A DNA stretch of 64,000 bases from TIUS-1 sp964019505. Its GTDB lineage: Bacteria; Bacillota_I; Bacilli_A; Mycoplasmatales; Mycoplasmataceae. The notes under the pieces are model-generated. The model was not told the origin of the DNA. It made no database searches and saw only the letters and a program-made list of their open reading frames with translations. Position 1 is the first letter of the stretch, and the number at the start of each line of letters is the position of its first letter. Below are positions 44,696-55,529 of the stretch, piece after piece. The translations under genes were made by a program, and so were the position numbers. The stretch covers positions 620,001-684,000 of the forward strand of contig NZ_OZ026449.1 of the NCBI RefSeq assembly GCF_964019505.1. Reading direction: 5' to 3'.

Positions 44696-45041
44696 AAACG
44701 TTTTTAATTTTTTTCATTGCATTTGCAACATGTTCAACATCTGAACCAACTACTATTTGTAGAGCTTCATCTCCAAGTTGTTTGATTCCGTATGTTTTTG
44801 CCATTTTGATTGCCATTGTATCTATTTTTTTATTGTCAATCAATATCAATCTCAAACGTGTTGCACAATTATCAATTGAAACAAGATTGTCAATTCCGAT
44901 TGCATCCATTACTGCTTGTGCCATGATTGTGTATCTATCTGCTTTTAGGGCTTTAGCTGCCATTTTTTGATCTTTAATATTTTGTTTTTCTACTTTTTTA
45001 GCTGCTTTTATTTCAGCTTTTGTTAATGTATTTAGTGCCAT
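44694..45041 (-). CDS. Stand-alone PTS EIIB domain (glucose family)
   Basis: 115 aa. A basic, Ala/Lys-rich start is followed by one EIIB domain with the phosphorylation site IDNCATRLRL (Cys59), as in the glucose/N-acetylglucosamine family, and the ending QIVVGSDVEHVANAM. No EIIC or EIIA is adjacent. ATG 45041 is chosen over GTG 45047 for its spacing to AAGGA. The 160 nt upstream hold no gene. Confidence 0.87.
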   Translation of the reverse strand: MALNTLTKAEIKAAKKVEKQNIKDQKMAAKALKADRYTIMAQAVMDAIGIDNLVSIDNCATRLRLILIDNKKIDTMAIKMAKTYGIKQLGDEALQIVVGSDVEHVANAMKKIKNV

Positions 45042-45203
45042 TTTCACAATTCCTTATGTCTGAGCCTTCAATATTTGAAAGCTATTTATATTTTAGAACT
45101 ATTAAAATTAAATGCAAGTGTTTTGAATAAAATTTTATGCAATGATTAATTTAGGTCATAAAAATTAATTATTTTTTATTGAATAAGATCATACAAAGTT
45201 TTT

Positions 45204-45836
45204 TTATATTCCAGTATATGTAGCTTTTACATTTTTTGGTCTATCGGGTTGATCATATGAAAAAATTAATTCGATTTCTTCATTTAGGGGTGAAAGTTTT
45301 AAAAACTTTCTACTAAAAATATTTTCAAATACTTGCTTATCAATATGAGCATTTGTTCCATTAAACTTCACTATGTTTGTTTTTTCAAATAGTGAAAAAA
45401 CTATTTTTGTTTCAGATACTCCAAACTCAACTTCTGTATCTTTTTTTAATACATACTCAACTAATACCATTTCACTTTGTAGATATTTTGTTGACGCTTC
45501 ATTAACAGTTAACTCCATAACATTATTGTCAATTATTCTAGTATTGAACTCTGTGTAATCAAAATTTAGATTTTTGATTAGATTAATTCTTTCAATAATA
45601 CTCTTTGTTTCAATTGATTGAATGGGTCCAACATCAACATAACCAAGATAGTCATTTATATTTATTGGACCTTCAACTGGTTCTTCAATTAATGGAATTT
45701 CTTCATCTAAAACTACTTCAACTCCAGAGTTCAAATAGTTTATTGTCTTATATGCAATTATTGATGGTATATAAATGGCAGGCAATGAAATCATAATGAT
45801 CCAACTAATCTTTTTAAGTGATTTCTTTTTTGGCAT
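45204..45836 (-). CDS. Membrane-anchored protein, unknown
   Basis: 210 aa. A lysine-rich start (MPKKKSLKK), one membrane helix at about 11-32, then a mostly beta-like, acidic outside region (VVLDEEIPLIEEPVEGP...). No cysteine lipobox. It overlaps the 3' end of the upstream unknown gene by 23 nt in another frame, which implies coupled translation. No recognised family. Confidence 0.72.
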   Translation of the reverse strand: MPKKKSLKKISWIIMISLPAIYIPSIIAYKTINYLNSGVEVVLDEEIPLIEEPVEGPININDYLGYVDVGPIQSIETKSIIERINLIKNLNFDYTEFNTRIIDNNVMELTVNEASTKYLQSEMVLVEYVLKKDTEVEFGVSETKIVFSLFEKTNIVKFNGTNAHIDKQVFENIFSRKFLKLSPLNEEIELIFSYDQPDRPKNVKATYTGI

Positions 45837-46941
45837 TTTCTATTACATCCTTCATTTTTCTATCATCTTTGAAATCTAAATTGCTCACTTCTGCTCTATT
45901 TCAAACGTATTTAACCTCTTCATTTAAAACTCCTGTTGCTTTGCTTATCAACATGGTTTCTAGCTCACTATCGTACTTAATCCCAGCTATTGCTGAATAA
46001 TTTATAGTACCAATTTGTATGTTGTATTTGATTGATGAATTCATTTTTGCTTTTGGGTTTTTTACAATATATTTTTTTCCATTCAGTTCATCATTAATTA
46101 CCTTTCCTTTTTCATCATCATATCTCGTTGAAAAATTTGATTTAAAGATTGTGTCTTTACCTTTTTGTACAACATTAAATTTCAATACATCATCAAATTT
46201 TTCTTCGAATTTATCTTCATCAGAATCAATAGTGACATTTAACTTGTCCTTATTTAAGATAGCCCCACTTCCAAGTGCTTCAGTGGCTGACTTTACAGGT
46301 TCAATGATTGTGTTTCAAGCAACATCATCATGTTGACCATGTATTGGTGGTACGTATTTTATTTCGTTATGAAACGTAAATTCAGGTGAGTATCCTTTTT
46401 CATCTATGTTTTTTTGAGTCATTGTGATTTTATTTTTTGCTAAAGAAGATCGCACAACTACCGTATCTAGAGTATCTTCTTTTATCATTTTTGGTCTATC
46501 ACCATAAACAAAGTTTGAAAAGTTGTCCCCTTCATATATTGGTGTTAAATCAATTGATGCAAATGCAATGTAATTTTTATCTTCAATTGTGGTTCTTACA
46601 CCAATATCTATTTTATTGTCTACCACTTTGTCATATGGAATTTTGAGTGCAGTGAACGGAGTTGGTTTATCAAATAAAAAATTTGGTGTACCTCCGTTCA
46701 TTATTGTTGTTTTGAAGTTGTCATATGTAAATTGAAATGTATATTTTTTGAAACTTTCAGCTTCTCTGTTGATTGCAGGTTTTACAAATACTTTGTAATG
46801 TGCATCTGCTTCGTTGTTGTTATATACATAATTAACATACATAACTCCAAATACTAGTTTCTTATCGTTTGAAACTACCTTTAAAGATTTGGTTATATCT
46901 TTGTTTTCATTTTCTAATTTTATTTTGTGTTCGTAATTCAT
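45814..46941 (-). CDS. Unknown soluble protein under the shared promoter motif
   Basis: 375 aa, two TGA(Trp) codons. No signal peptide or membrane helix. Predicted beta-rich with repeated phrases such as NFKTTIMNGGTPNFLF and TTIEDKNYIAFASIDL. ATG 46941 is favoured by spacing to GGAGG; ATG 46944 is also possible. It shares its upstream motif almost exactly with the coiled-coil gene at 56999 and closely with the one at 16090. Cotranscribed with the membrane-anchored gene that follows. Confidence 0.75.
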
Positions 46942-46946
46942 CATTA

Positions 46947-46970
46947 CCTCCACTATCTATAACGTCACAA
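46947..46970 (-). promoter_or_regulatory. Shared promoter/leader motif, copy 2
   Basis: Minus-strand TTGTGACGTTATAGAT followed by AGTGGAGG. A 32-nt stretch including it is identical to the block at 57008-57039. It lies between the ktrB terminator and the 375-aa gene. Confidence 0.65.
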
Positions 46971-46973
46971 AAT

Positions 46974-46998
46974 AAAAAAAACCCCTAAGGATTTTTTT
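46974..46998 (-). terminator. ktrB terminator
   Basis: On the minus strand AAAAAAATCC/GGGTTTTTTT with a TTAG loop, overlapping the ktrB stop codon. Confidence 0.75.
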
Positions 46999-48685
46999 AA
47001 CCGATCATAATATCTTGTTCTAGATATTTGTATCTTTCTTTTGTACCTGATTTTACAAATGCAAGTAATGTATTTGATACACCTAATTGTCCAATAAACA
47101 TCGTAGTAATTAGTGCAAGTTTAGACAACACTCCAAATGAAGTAATTATCCCTGTGTTGTATGGGGAGAACCCGACGGTTCCAAAGGCGGAGAACACTAG
47201 AACAAACACATTAGTTAATTCTGGTGGTTCTCCATTAATTGAAAGTTGACTATAACTATCTCCATAAACAACCATTACAACAGATAAACTCATAATTATA
47301 GAAACCACAAATACTGCGACTGATTTAATTACTGTATCTTGTGGGATTGTTTTTGAAAAGGCAGAAACTGATTTGTTGTTTCTAATAACTGATCAACAGA
47401 GAATTAATAAAATACCAAAGGTTGTTGTTCGAATTCCTCCAGCTGTAGATGACGGCGCAGAACCAATAAACATAAGTGCAGAAATTATCATTCTAGATCC
47501 ATCATTCATATTACCAATGTCTACAGTGGTGAACCCGGCATTTCGAGATGCACTTACATTGAAGAATATATCAAAGAACGCTTTATGTCATATAACACCC
47601 TCTCTTTTTCCACCAATACTTGAATATAAAATTTCTGAAGAACTACCCGCTGCAAGTTCACTGAAATAAACAAACATTGGACCTACAAAGAATAACGTTG
47701 TATAAACGGTAAAGTTTAATTTTGTAAATAATGAGAATTGAACGTGTTCACCTGTTTTCATAGCTCTTATTTTTTTCTTAATATCGTGATATGTAGGGTA
47801 ACCTAAACCACCAATAACTCATTGCATTAAAAATACAGTTTGAATTGAATAACCATATGGTGTGTTGTAACCTTGTAATGAATTATCTGAAAAGATATCA
47901 ATCCCAGCATTATTAACTGCACTCACTGAATGGAAAATTGAAAATCATAATGATTGTTCAAAGTTTCTATATGGAGAACTACCCATTGCTGTGTTTGGAA
48001 TAATGTTACCTGCATCATCTAATTGGTATAAAGCCTCTGGTGGTACTTCAATAAAGTAAAAACCAAAGAACAACATAAATGATCCAATAATTTCAACAAT
48101 AATTAAAAACACGAATGCATCTTTAATCATTTCAGTTGTATTTGCTAATGCAATTCCTCCACGTTCTGTTTGAGCTGTGATTTGGTCATTAACAGATATT
48201 TTTCTATTCAACATAATCAATAATGTGATTTTAATCGTTAGAACACCAATACCACCAAGTTGAGCTAGCATAGCTAAAATTAGTTGACCCCAGAAAGTAT
48301 AAGTTGATCAAACCGGAGCTGTAACAATACCTGTATCTGAAAGTGCTGAGGAAGCTTGAAATATTCCAGATATAAAGTCTCAATTATAATCACTACCTTT
48401 TTTTGAAACAATACCAGGAATCATCAATAAGAACCCCGCAATTAAAACGGCAACTAAATAAATAAATATAATTTTTCCAATAACCTTAGAAAACGGCATC
48501 ATCTTTTTTATTTTAGTAAAGAAGGTCATTTCCTTTTCTCACTTTTTAGATTCTGCTTTTTGTTTATTTCTTACTTCTTTTTTAGCACGTTTGCTTTTAT
48601 CGCGGAGACCTTTTACTTCTTCAGAAATACTGGTTTCATCTAGTTTTTTTGAAGTAATATCGTCAGAACTATTATTCGTTTTCAT
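46997..48685 (-). CDS. ktrB: KtrB/TrkH-type potassium uptake channel subunit
   Basis: 562 aa. Four membrane-pore-membrane repeats with selectivity-filter segments around SALSDTGI, VNNAGI, SRNAGFT and FGTVGFS. A 52-residue charged N-terminal tail (MKTNNSSDDITSKKL...) joins the channel through a TGA read as Trp (ESKKWEKE). The AAGGAGGTAACC site before 48685 shows that the tail is part of the protein. Partner is the cytosolic KtrA encoded divergently. Confidence 0.92.
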
Positions 48686-48737
48686 GGTTACCTCCTTTTT
48701 TACATTAATTAGATTATACAACTTATAGACATTATTG

Positions 48738-48747
48738 TATAATTATA
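48738..48747. promoter_or_regulatory. Overlapping divergent -10 boxes, ktrB/ktrA
   Basis: TATAATTATA is a palindrome giving TATAAT on the plus strand (48738-48743, for ktrA) and on the minus strand (48747-48742, for ktrB). Another minus-strand TATAAT lies at 48713-48718. Confidence 0.45.
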
Positions 48748-48771
48748 TAAGTTTATAAGGATCTAAGAAAA

Positions 48772-49461
48772 ATGGCTAAAAAGAAAAAGACGTTTGCGAT
48801 CATTGGTGCCAATAATCTTGGTATTTCAATTGCACGTGAACTTGATAAGAAGAAACAATTGGTTAACTTATTTGATATTAATGAAGAAAAATTAAACTTA
48901 TACATTGATGAATTTGAATTCGTTCAAGGTATTATTGCAGACTGTACAATTAAACGTACATTAGAAAAAAACGGAGTTGATCAATTCGATAGTGTTATTG
49001 TTTGTATTGGTTCTAATATCAACTCATCACTTACTATCGTATTAAACTTAATTGACCTTGGAATTACAAACTTCTTGGTTCAAACAACTGACGACAAACA
49101 CAAACGTATGTTATTAGCTCTAGGCTTAAAAGAAACACAAATCATTATTCCAAATGAAATATCAGGTAAATTAATTGCTACAAAATCATTGTTTGATATT
49201 GACGTTGATGTTCAATCAATCGATGATGAATATATCTTTGTTAAATTAGATCTATTAGAAGAGCTTAACTTTGATAAAACGATTCAAGATAATAACTTAG
49301 CATCTAACAAAGAATTTACAATCGTACAAATTAGACGTGATGGGAAAATTATACTTCCAGATGAATATACGGTTTTAAAAGAAAAAGATGTACTTTACAT
49401 CTTCTCAAAAAATACAATCATTAATGACTTAGTTTTAAAAATTTGTGGAGTTGCACAATAA
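48772..49461 (+). CDS. ktrA: KtrA/TrkA-type potassium uptake regulatory subunit
   Basis: 229 aa. N-terminal RCK Rossmann domain (IIGANNLGISIARELD, then acidic residue in LFDINEEKL) that binds nucleotides and gates KtrB; C-terminal RCK-C domain from about 135. It contains no TGA codon. Divergent from ktrB. Confidence 0.93.
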   Translation: MAKKKKTFAIIGANNLGISIARELDKKKQLVNLFDINEEKLNLYIDEFEFVQGIIADCTIKRTLEKNGVDQFDSVIVCIGSNINSSLTIVLNLIDLGITNFLVQTTDDKHKRMLLALGLKETQIIIPNEISGKLIATKSLFDIDVDVQSIDDEYIFVKLDLLEELNFDKTIQDNNLASNKEFTIVQIRRDGKIILPDEYTVLKEKDVLYIFSKNTIINDLVLKICGVAQ

Positions 49462-49490
49462 AAAAATATTCTCGTAAAGAGAATATTTTT
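49462..49490. terminator. Bidirectional terminator ktrA/ptsG
   Basis: A 12-bp stem AAAAATATTCTC/GAGAATATTTTT with a GTAAA loop, directly after the ktrA stop and 14 nt past the ptsG stop. Confidence 0.88.
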
Positions 49491-49504
49491 ATTTGTATTT
49501 AGAA

Positions 49505-51475
49505 CTAAGCTTCTTTTTTATTTGATCTTTGTTCTTCTAAAATTTTAAGCATTCTTGGCTTAATGGCTTCTTGTTCTCCACCGTATACGATTTGAACAGT
49601 TTGAGTTCCTCTTACAAGAGCCCCAGTTGAACCACCTAATGACATTACTCCTTCTTTATTAAATAAAGAGTTGTCTTTTAGAGTTAATCTTAAACGTGAT
49701 GCACATGCGTCAACGTCAATGATATTTTCTTCTCCACCTAAGAATTCGATAATTTTTCTAGCTTTTTCTACACGAGCTTCTTCTTTTGTGTCTTTTGTTG
49801 ACATTTCTGATCCGTCTTCGTTTTTTGTTTCTTTGGCTGCTTTGTAATCTGCTTTAGTTGCTAGTTGAGCATCAGCTCCACCATCACGACCTGGTACCAT
49901 TACTTTTCCATGTTTTACTGCAAAGTAGAATGCGAAGAAGTAAATTGGTCCCATTGCGGCAGTTACCATCAATACACCAAATGCTGACATTGCGTCCATT
50001 GCTCCAGCGAAGAACGGAACTAATCCAAACACGATGTAGTCAATGAATCCACCAGATACAGTCATAGAAACGTGTGTTCCCATTAATCCTGTTAATCCGA
50101 ATGAAATAGCTGCTAATGGCATATGTACACCATAGAATAATCATGGTGCTAAGAATAAGAATGTATATTCTAATGGTTCTGTAATACCTGTTAAGAAACA
50201 TGTAAATGCAGCTGAGAAGTAAATTCCCATAACATTTTTTCTGTTTTCTTTAGGTACGTTTAATCACATAGCTACACCAGCCATTGGTAATCCAAGCATC
50301 ATAAACCCGAATTTACCTGATTGGTATTGTCCCATGTTTAAACCTAATAACTCAAATGATTCAAAGTTGATTCCATTGGCGTTATCTAAGTTTGAAATAA
50401 CGGCTGCCATCATATATTGATCACCCATTTTTGCTCATAGGTTTCCACCATCAGCTTGTTGAACTGCTTCAAAGAATTGAGTTCAAGTAAACTCAGTACC
50501 TGTAAAGTCCATTGCTTTTGATGTTCATTGATCTACAGTTAGACCATTGTAAATACCACCATTGGCACCATTTACAAACGCGTCGTTAGCTGCATTCAAT
50601 GTTCCAGCGATTGATCCACCTGCTGATGTTCATCATAGTGGTGCGTAGAACACGTGGTGTAGTCCAAATGGTACTAATGATCTTTCAATCATTTCAAACA
50701 CAAGTGAAGATACACCCATTGGCGCTTTACCTGATAATTCACCTAATGCTGCAAGACCTAAACCAATTACTGGTCATATGAACATAAAGACAAATGCTAA
50801 TGGTAATACAAATACGAAAGTTGCAATTGGAACAAATTTTGTACCTGAGAAGAATGATATTGCTGATGGTAATTGAATTGTATGGAATTTATTGTATGCT
50901 GCTGCTGCAATAGCTCCAACAAAAATACCCGCAAATACTCCTGTGTTTAGTGATTGAACTCCTAAGTTATTAGTGATCAATCCACTGTTGATTGAACCAT
51001 ATCATAATAATGAAAATGATTGTTGACCGTCTGAACCTAAAACAGCTGTTTTAACTCCATTAACCATTTCTCAGTTTGGTTGAATTAAAGCTGCTTGAGC
51101 TCCATTCATAACTAAGAATCCTACAACAGCTGTAATAGCTGCAATCCCTGAATCTTTAGAATAAGCTAAAGCAACAGAGATACAGAATAAGATTGGTAAG
51201 TTTCCAAAACAAACGTCACCGATTTTATTCATAAATGTTCCTAAGTATCAAACAAAGTCTGGTGTATTGTAAATACCTTCAGATACTCCCGGTCCTACAC
51301 CTTGGTTAGCAATTGCTGCCCCAACCCCAAGGAATACCCCTGCGATTGGTAGTAATGCTATAGGTAGTAGAAACGCTTTTGACAACTTGGATAGAGTTGG
51401 CATAACACCGCGTCCAAAAGCTTTTGACTTTGCTTTGAACCCAGTACTAAACCCACTTCATGTTGGTTTGTTCAT
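49505..51475 (-). CDS. ptsG: PTS glucose-family permease, EIICB
   Basis: 656 aa with many TGA(Trp) codons. EIIC channel domain at residues 20-510 (SKAFLLPIALLPIAGVFLGVG; GITEPLEYTFLFLAP), a charged linker, and a C-terminal EIIB with the phosphorylation site at Cys591 (VDACASRLRL). No EIIA is fused, so phosphate must come from a separate EIIA. Glucose is the likely substrate from family resemblance. AGGAG precedes the start; promoter and palindrome upstream are listed separately. Confidence 0.93.
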
Positions 51476-51498
51476 ATATTTCTCCTATATTTTTCATT

Positions 51499-51516
51499 CG
51501 CATAAATCAATATGCG
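51499..51516 (-). promoter_or_regulatory. Inverted repeat at the ptsG transcription start
   Basis: CGCATA-6 nt-TATGCG, perfect 6-bp arms, between the -10 box and the RBS. A repressor site or leader hairpin is possible. Confidence 0.5.
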
Positions 51517-51524
51517 ATACTCTT

Positions 51525-51553
51525 ATAATATTTTAAATTCAACAAAATAGCAA
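51525..51553 (-). promoter_or_regulatory. ptsG: ptsG promoter
   Basis: TTGCTA, 17-nt spacer, TATTAT on the minus strand, the best-formed -35/-10 pair I found in the window. Two tandem ATTTATATAT units at 51571-51590 lie just upstream and may act as an UP element. Confidence 0.65.
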
Positions 51554-51597
51554 TAATTTTTTCCAAGAATATTTATATATATTTATATATATTTTTA

Positions 51598-53277
51598 CTA
51601 GTCATTTCAAACTCTTTTATATGCTACGTAACTTACATAACTAAACGATATAACCACTAATGAATACAATGATGTAATCAGTGCATAGTTCATTGTTGTA
51701 TTGTATGAACCAAGACCAATTGTACTTAGTTCGTTTTTTGATACCCTATTTTGTGCAAATCTAATATCACTTGATTTACCTGAGTTAGATGAGTATTTTT
51801 TAAAGTCATCGTTTATTGTTGTTTTGTAACTATGCTTTGGAGCTTGTACAAAACTTATTCCATTAACTGCATATATGTCATCGAATATTTTGTTATTAAT
51901 TGAACTTCCATTATATATATAAGGTAAATAATTAAATACATTGAATACAGTGTAATTAGTAAAGTTAGGTTGTGGTTTATATAATGTTCTTATTTGTTCT
52001 GAATCTAAAGTAATAGAATATCTTAGAGTTTGAAATAACAATCAATAGAACGTTACTTCTCCAGGGTCAACATAATCTTTTTGAAATGAATTGATATTAA
52101 CTTCTCCACCTTTGTCAAATAAACCATATTCAAAAATTGTCCCAGTTAAATGAATTGATTTTCACGATGTTGAATTAACCATTTCATTCATTATGAAAAA
52201 ATTATCAAACTCATTTATAAAGTAATTAAATAACTTATTATACTTACCATTAGATATATTTGATTTGACTGCTTTTTTTAAAAATGAAGCAGGATCACAA
52301 AATTGATTATTTGGTTTATTAAACATCAACTGATTTCAACTACAAGTCTTTGATTCATTTTTATATTTGTATTCACCACTAATTGCATTTATCATTTCAA
52401 TTATTTTTAAGTTTGAATCTATTTTAGAAACTACCTCTTCATTTTTGATATCACCAAAATAAAATATTCTTTCATATAACTCTCATACTTTTTGTTCAGT
52501 TGGATTATCACGAGTAACATTTAGTTCATCATATTCATCAACTAGAAATACGTATTCTTCATTTTCTGAAACAAAATCAGAAAACCTTTTACCAATATTC
52601 AATTTGACGTTTGTAGAAACTCTATCGCGTAGATTTAATAAACTTTGCGTATTTGCAATCGAACCAACATAGCTAATATTAAATATGAAAGGAGATATTA
52701 CATTTAAGGAAATAAATATAATAGTAACTACAATTGCAATAACTCTATTAAATAAAAATATACAAATTATTAACATGTTTATTATTAATAGTGAAAAAAT
52801 TATATTTGCCAAATACGAAAACATAACCTTATCAACTGTAATATAAGTTCTATCCACACTTACAGAAATAAGTGCCAACAACTTTAATAACATTAATAAC
52901 GTTAGAATGAAAAAAGATAGAATGAAAACAAGCATTAATCTCACTAGGAATATTTCCCTAATTTTAACTCCTGATCTTTTTTCAATTGAATATAATCCAC
53001 TTTTAATATGTTGGCTAAATAATATATTTATTAATGCTAGATTGATTAAGAATATAAATACAAAGTCAACAATAAAATAAATTTGATGTAGTGTTTTTGA
53101 TTTTGATAAATAATCATTAAAGTTTAAATTTCTATATGAATCAAGTATTACACAATATGTAATTGTTCCTAAAATAAACAACACCAGAGTAGCTAAAAAA
53201 AAGTAATTCTTTAAAACCGATTTTGCACATTGTCCAAGTATATGTAAGTTTTTATTTAAATAAATTTTGTAACTCAT
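51598..53277 (-). CDS. ABC-2-like membrane subunit, last gene of the cobalamin-riboswitch operon
   Basis: 559 aa. About six hydrophobic helices in the first 230 residues (residues 24-48, 65-90, 110-140, 155-195), a roughly 290-residue polar, probably external region, and a final helix near the C-terminus (ITSLYSLVVISFSYVSYVAY). Overlaps the ATPase gene by 26 nt; GAGGAAA precedes its ATG inside that gene. It looks like the permease partner of the ATPase. Substrate unknown. Confidence 0.75.
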
Positions 53278-53980
53278 TGAAATCGGTTTCCTCGTGTTTG
53301 TTTAGGTTTGAATATATTTCTTTTATAATTTCATTGTCCTTGTCAAAGGACTGATTATAAATAACAACACCTTCTCTTAGAATTATTAAATGATCGATTG
53401 TTCCTTGTAACTCTTCGATAATGTGAGATGTAATTACAATTGTTACTCCGATGGTGTTTAGGTATTTAATTATTTCTAAAAATTCAATTTTTGAATCGAG
53501 ATCTAGATTAGCTGTGGGTTCATCAAAAATAATCATCTCTGGTGAAGTTATTAAACATGACGCCATGATTGCTCGCTTTTTTCAACCTGCTGATAACTTG
53601 CTTAATTCTTTGTTAGAGTGCGGATCTAGTTTTAAAAACTTAATTATTTTTTTTATTTTGTTTTCTCTATCTTCAACTTCATTTAGTACAGCTATGTAAT
53701 TTAGATAATCAATTAATTTAATATTTAATTTCAGACTATTAGAATCTGGGAAGAATGAAATTTTAGATATATTTCCATTTTTATTTACATCTTCTTTGTT
53801 GAATAATATTTCCCCACTTTCAATATTTGTTTCGCCAAATATACTTTTTATTAAAGTTGTTTTACCTGCCCCATTGTTTCCAACAAGTCCAACAAATGAA
53901 CCTTTTTCAATTTCGATATTTATTCCGACCAAAGCTTTTTTCTTTTTATAAGACTTATTTAAGTTATTTATTTTTAACAT
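53252..53980 (-). CDS. ABC transporter ATPase
   Basis: 242 aa. Walker A GNNGAGKTT at 34-42, Walker B MIIFDEPT, H-loop in VITSHI. The signature is LSAGWKKRA, with Trp133 (a TGA codon) where LSGGQ or LSGGM is usual. Resembles ATPases of ABC-2 exporters. It overlaps the permease gene and follows the membrane-anchored gene by 9 nt. Confidence 0.9.
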
Positions 53981-53989
53981 ACATCTACA

Positions 53990-54442
53990 TTATTTAAGTG
54001 CTTGATATCTAAATGTGAATTCATTAACGTTGCTTAGATATAATTCATTTGCACCAAGCATACATTGGTTCGGCACTATTGTGTTGCTTTTGCAATTTGG
54101 GTTAGTTGTTGAATATATCATTCAACTATGTTTTTCATCATTTGTAATGTCACCAATTGCTGTGATCAATCCATTTGATTCAACTTTAAATTCTTTATTT
54201 TTACTTATGACAGAGTACAAACTTAAACCAGCAACATTATATGTTGGTTCAAATATTTTAGGTTCGTCTTCTGGTTTTGATTCATTTATTGTAGTAAGAA
54301 CTACTACGCTATCTTCGCCTGAGTTTTGCACTGAGTCTTTAAAGTTAATTAGCTTAAAACCCAATATAACTGTTGCTATAAAAAATAATGTGGCGATTAC
54401 AGTCACTATATAGATAATTGTTTTTTGTTTCATCTTTATCAT
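53990..54442 (-). CDS. Membrane-anchored protein in the ABC operon, unknown
   Basis: 150 aa. A lysine start, one membrane helix at about 9-31 (IIYIVTVIATLFFIATVIL), then an external domain ending YLSNVNEFTFRYQALK and containing two cysteines. Start 54442 overlaps the lipoprotein stop; ATG 54433 (two nt past that stop) is an alternative. No known family. Confidence 0.65.
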
Positions 54443-55509
54443 CTATATTCCAAATGAGATTGGAATATAGATCCTCCTTGTTGTATTGTTACGTCTGGGT
54501 TTCCCTTGTATCAAATTGTTGGTATATTTATTTGAATTAATGTAGTTGCACCAAAATCTGAATCTTCTGAAAAATAATAATATTCATCATCGAAATTTTT
54601 TACGTTTGTTAAGTTATATTTATTTTCACAACCTGGTGCATCAGTCTTACACTTAAATTCTGTTGATGCTCCAATAAAATCATTTATATTAAAATCCAAT
54701 TGTTCATATTTAATTTCAAGGTTTGATTGAATAACTCCAGACATTCTAAGTCTTGAACTTATGTAATCAGTCATTGTGTGTTTTAGCTGATCTATATTCA
54801 TTTTTTGTTCACCTTTTCAAGTCATTGTTTGTTTGGGTTGAAATTCATAATTTTCATATTTACCACCTTCAAGTCATAAATTTTCTTGTTCTGTTTTTGA
54901 ATATTTGTCACCAATAAAATCAACTCCTCAAAACGCACCAATTGATGAAGTTATAATTTTGTTATCTTCTTTTGCAAGATCTGCAATTTGTGAAAATGTA
55001 ACTTCATTAATTTCACTAATTGCATCTCCGTCTTCTTCAAAAAATTCACCAGACATTATTACAAATTGATTTTCATTGAATAGAATATCAACTTTAAATC
55101 TGTTGTTTGTTTCATCAATTTCAACCCATCTTGTATCAAATAATTCCGAATTAAATCTTGAGTTTGAATCAATAATTTTATATATTCTTAAGTTCGCAGA
55201 TAAAGAATCGATCAGTAATTCTTTTTGCCTTCCATTTAATTCATCATCAACTTCAATATTTTCAAACTCACTTTTAGTTAAACCCAAATACAAGTTATCT
55301 GTTATGTTTGATTTCATGTACCGATTTTCAAATGACTCAATTCTTTTTTTGATAACAGGAATCTGTTGTTCGGTTTGTTTTGGTGTTAAGTACTCATAAC
55401 TCATTGAACTATAATAAACTTCAATTTCATTTGGAAAGCAAGAAACCAAAGCTATTGGCCCAGATAACACAAGTACGAATGAGCTTAAAATAGATATTAA
55501 TTTTTTCAT
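54436..55509 (-). CDS. Lipoprotein of the cobalamin-riboswitch operon
   Basis: 357 aa. Signal MKKLISILSSFVLVLSGPIA and lipobox LVSC predict a lipid-anchored surface protein. The mature part is polar and Glu/Asn/Tyr-rich with a C-terminal domain containing FKCKTDAPGCENKY. Several TGA(Trp) codons, the last just before the stop. GAGG precedes the start, 20 nt after the S component gene. It could capture substrate for the adjacent transporter, but resembles no binding protein I recognise. Confidence 0.75.
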
Positions 55510-55529
55510 ATTAACCTCATCCCATTTAT

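Noticed and set aside
48539..48721. Separate 60-residue basic protein upstream of ktrB
   Set aside because: It ends at a TGA and continues in the same frame into KtrB; with TGA as Trp the two are one protein.
51571..51590. AT tandem units as a replication origin element
   Set aside because: Only two ATTTATATAT units, no DnaA-box cluster and no dnaA gene; better explained as promoter-proximal AT sequence before ptsG.
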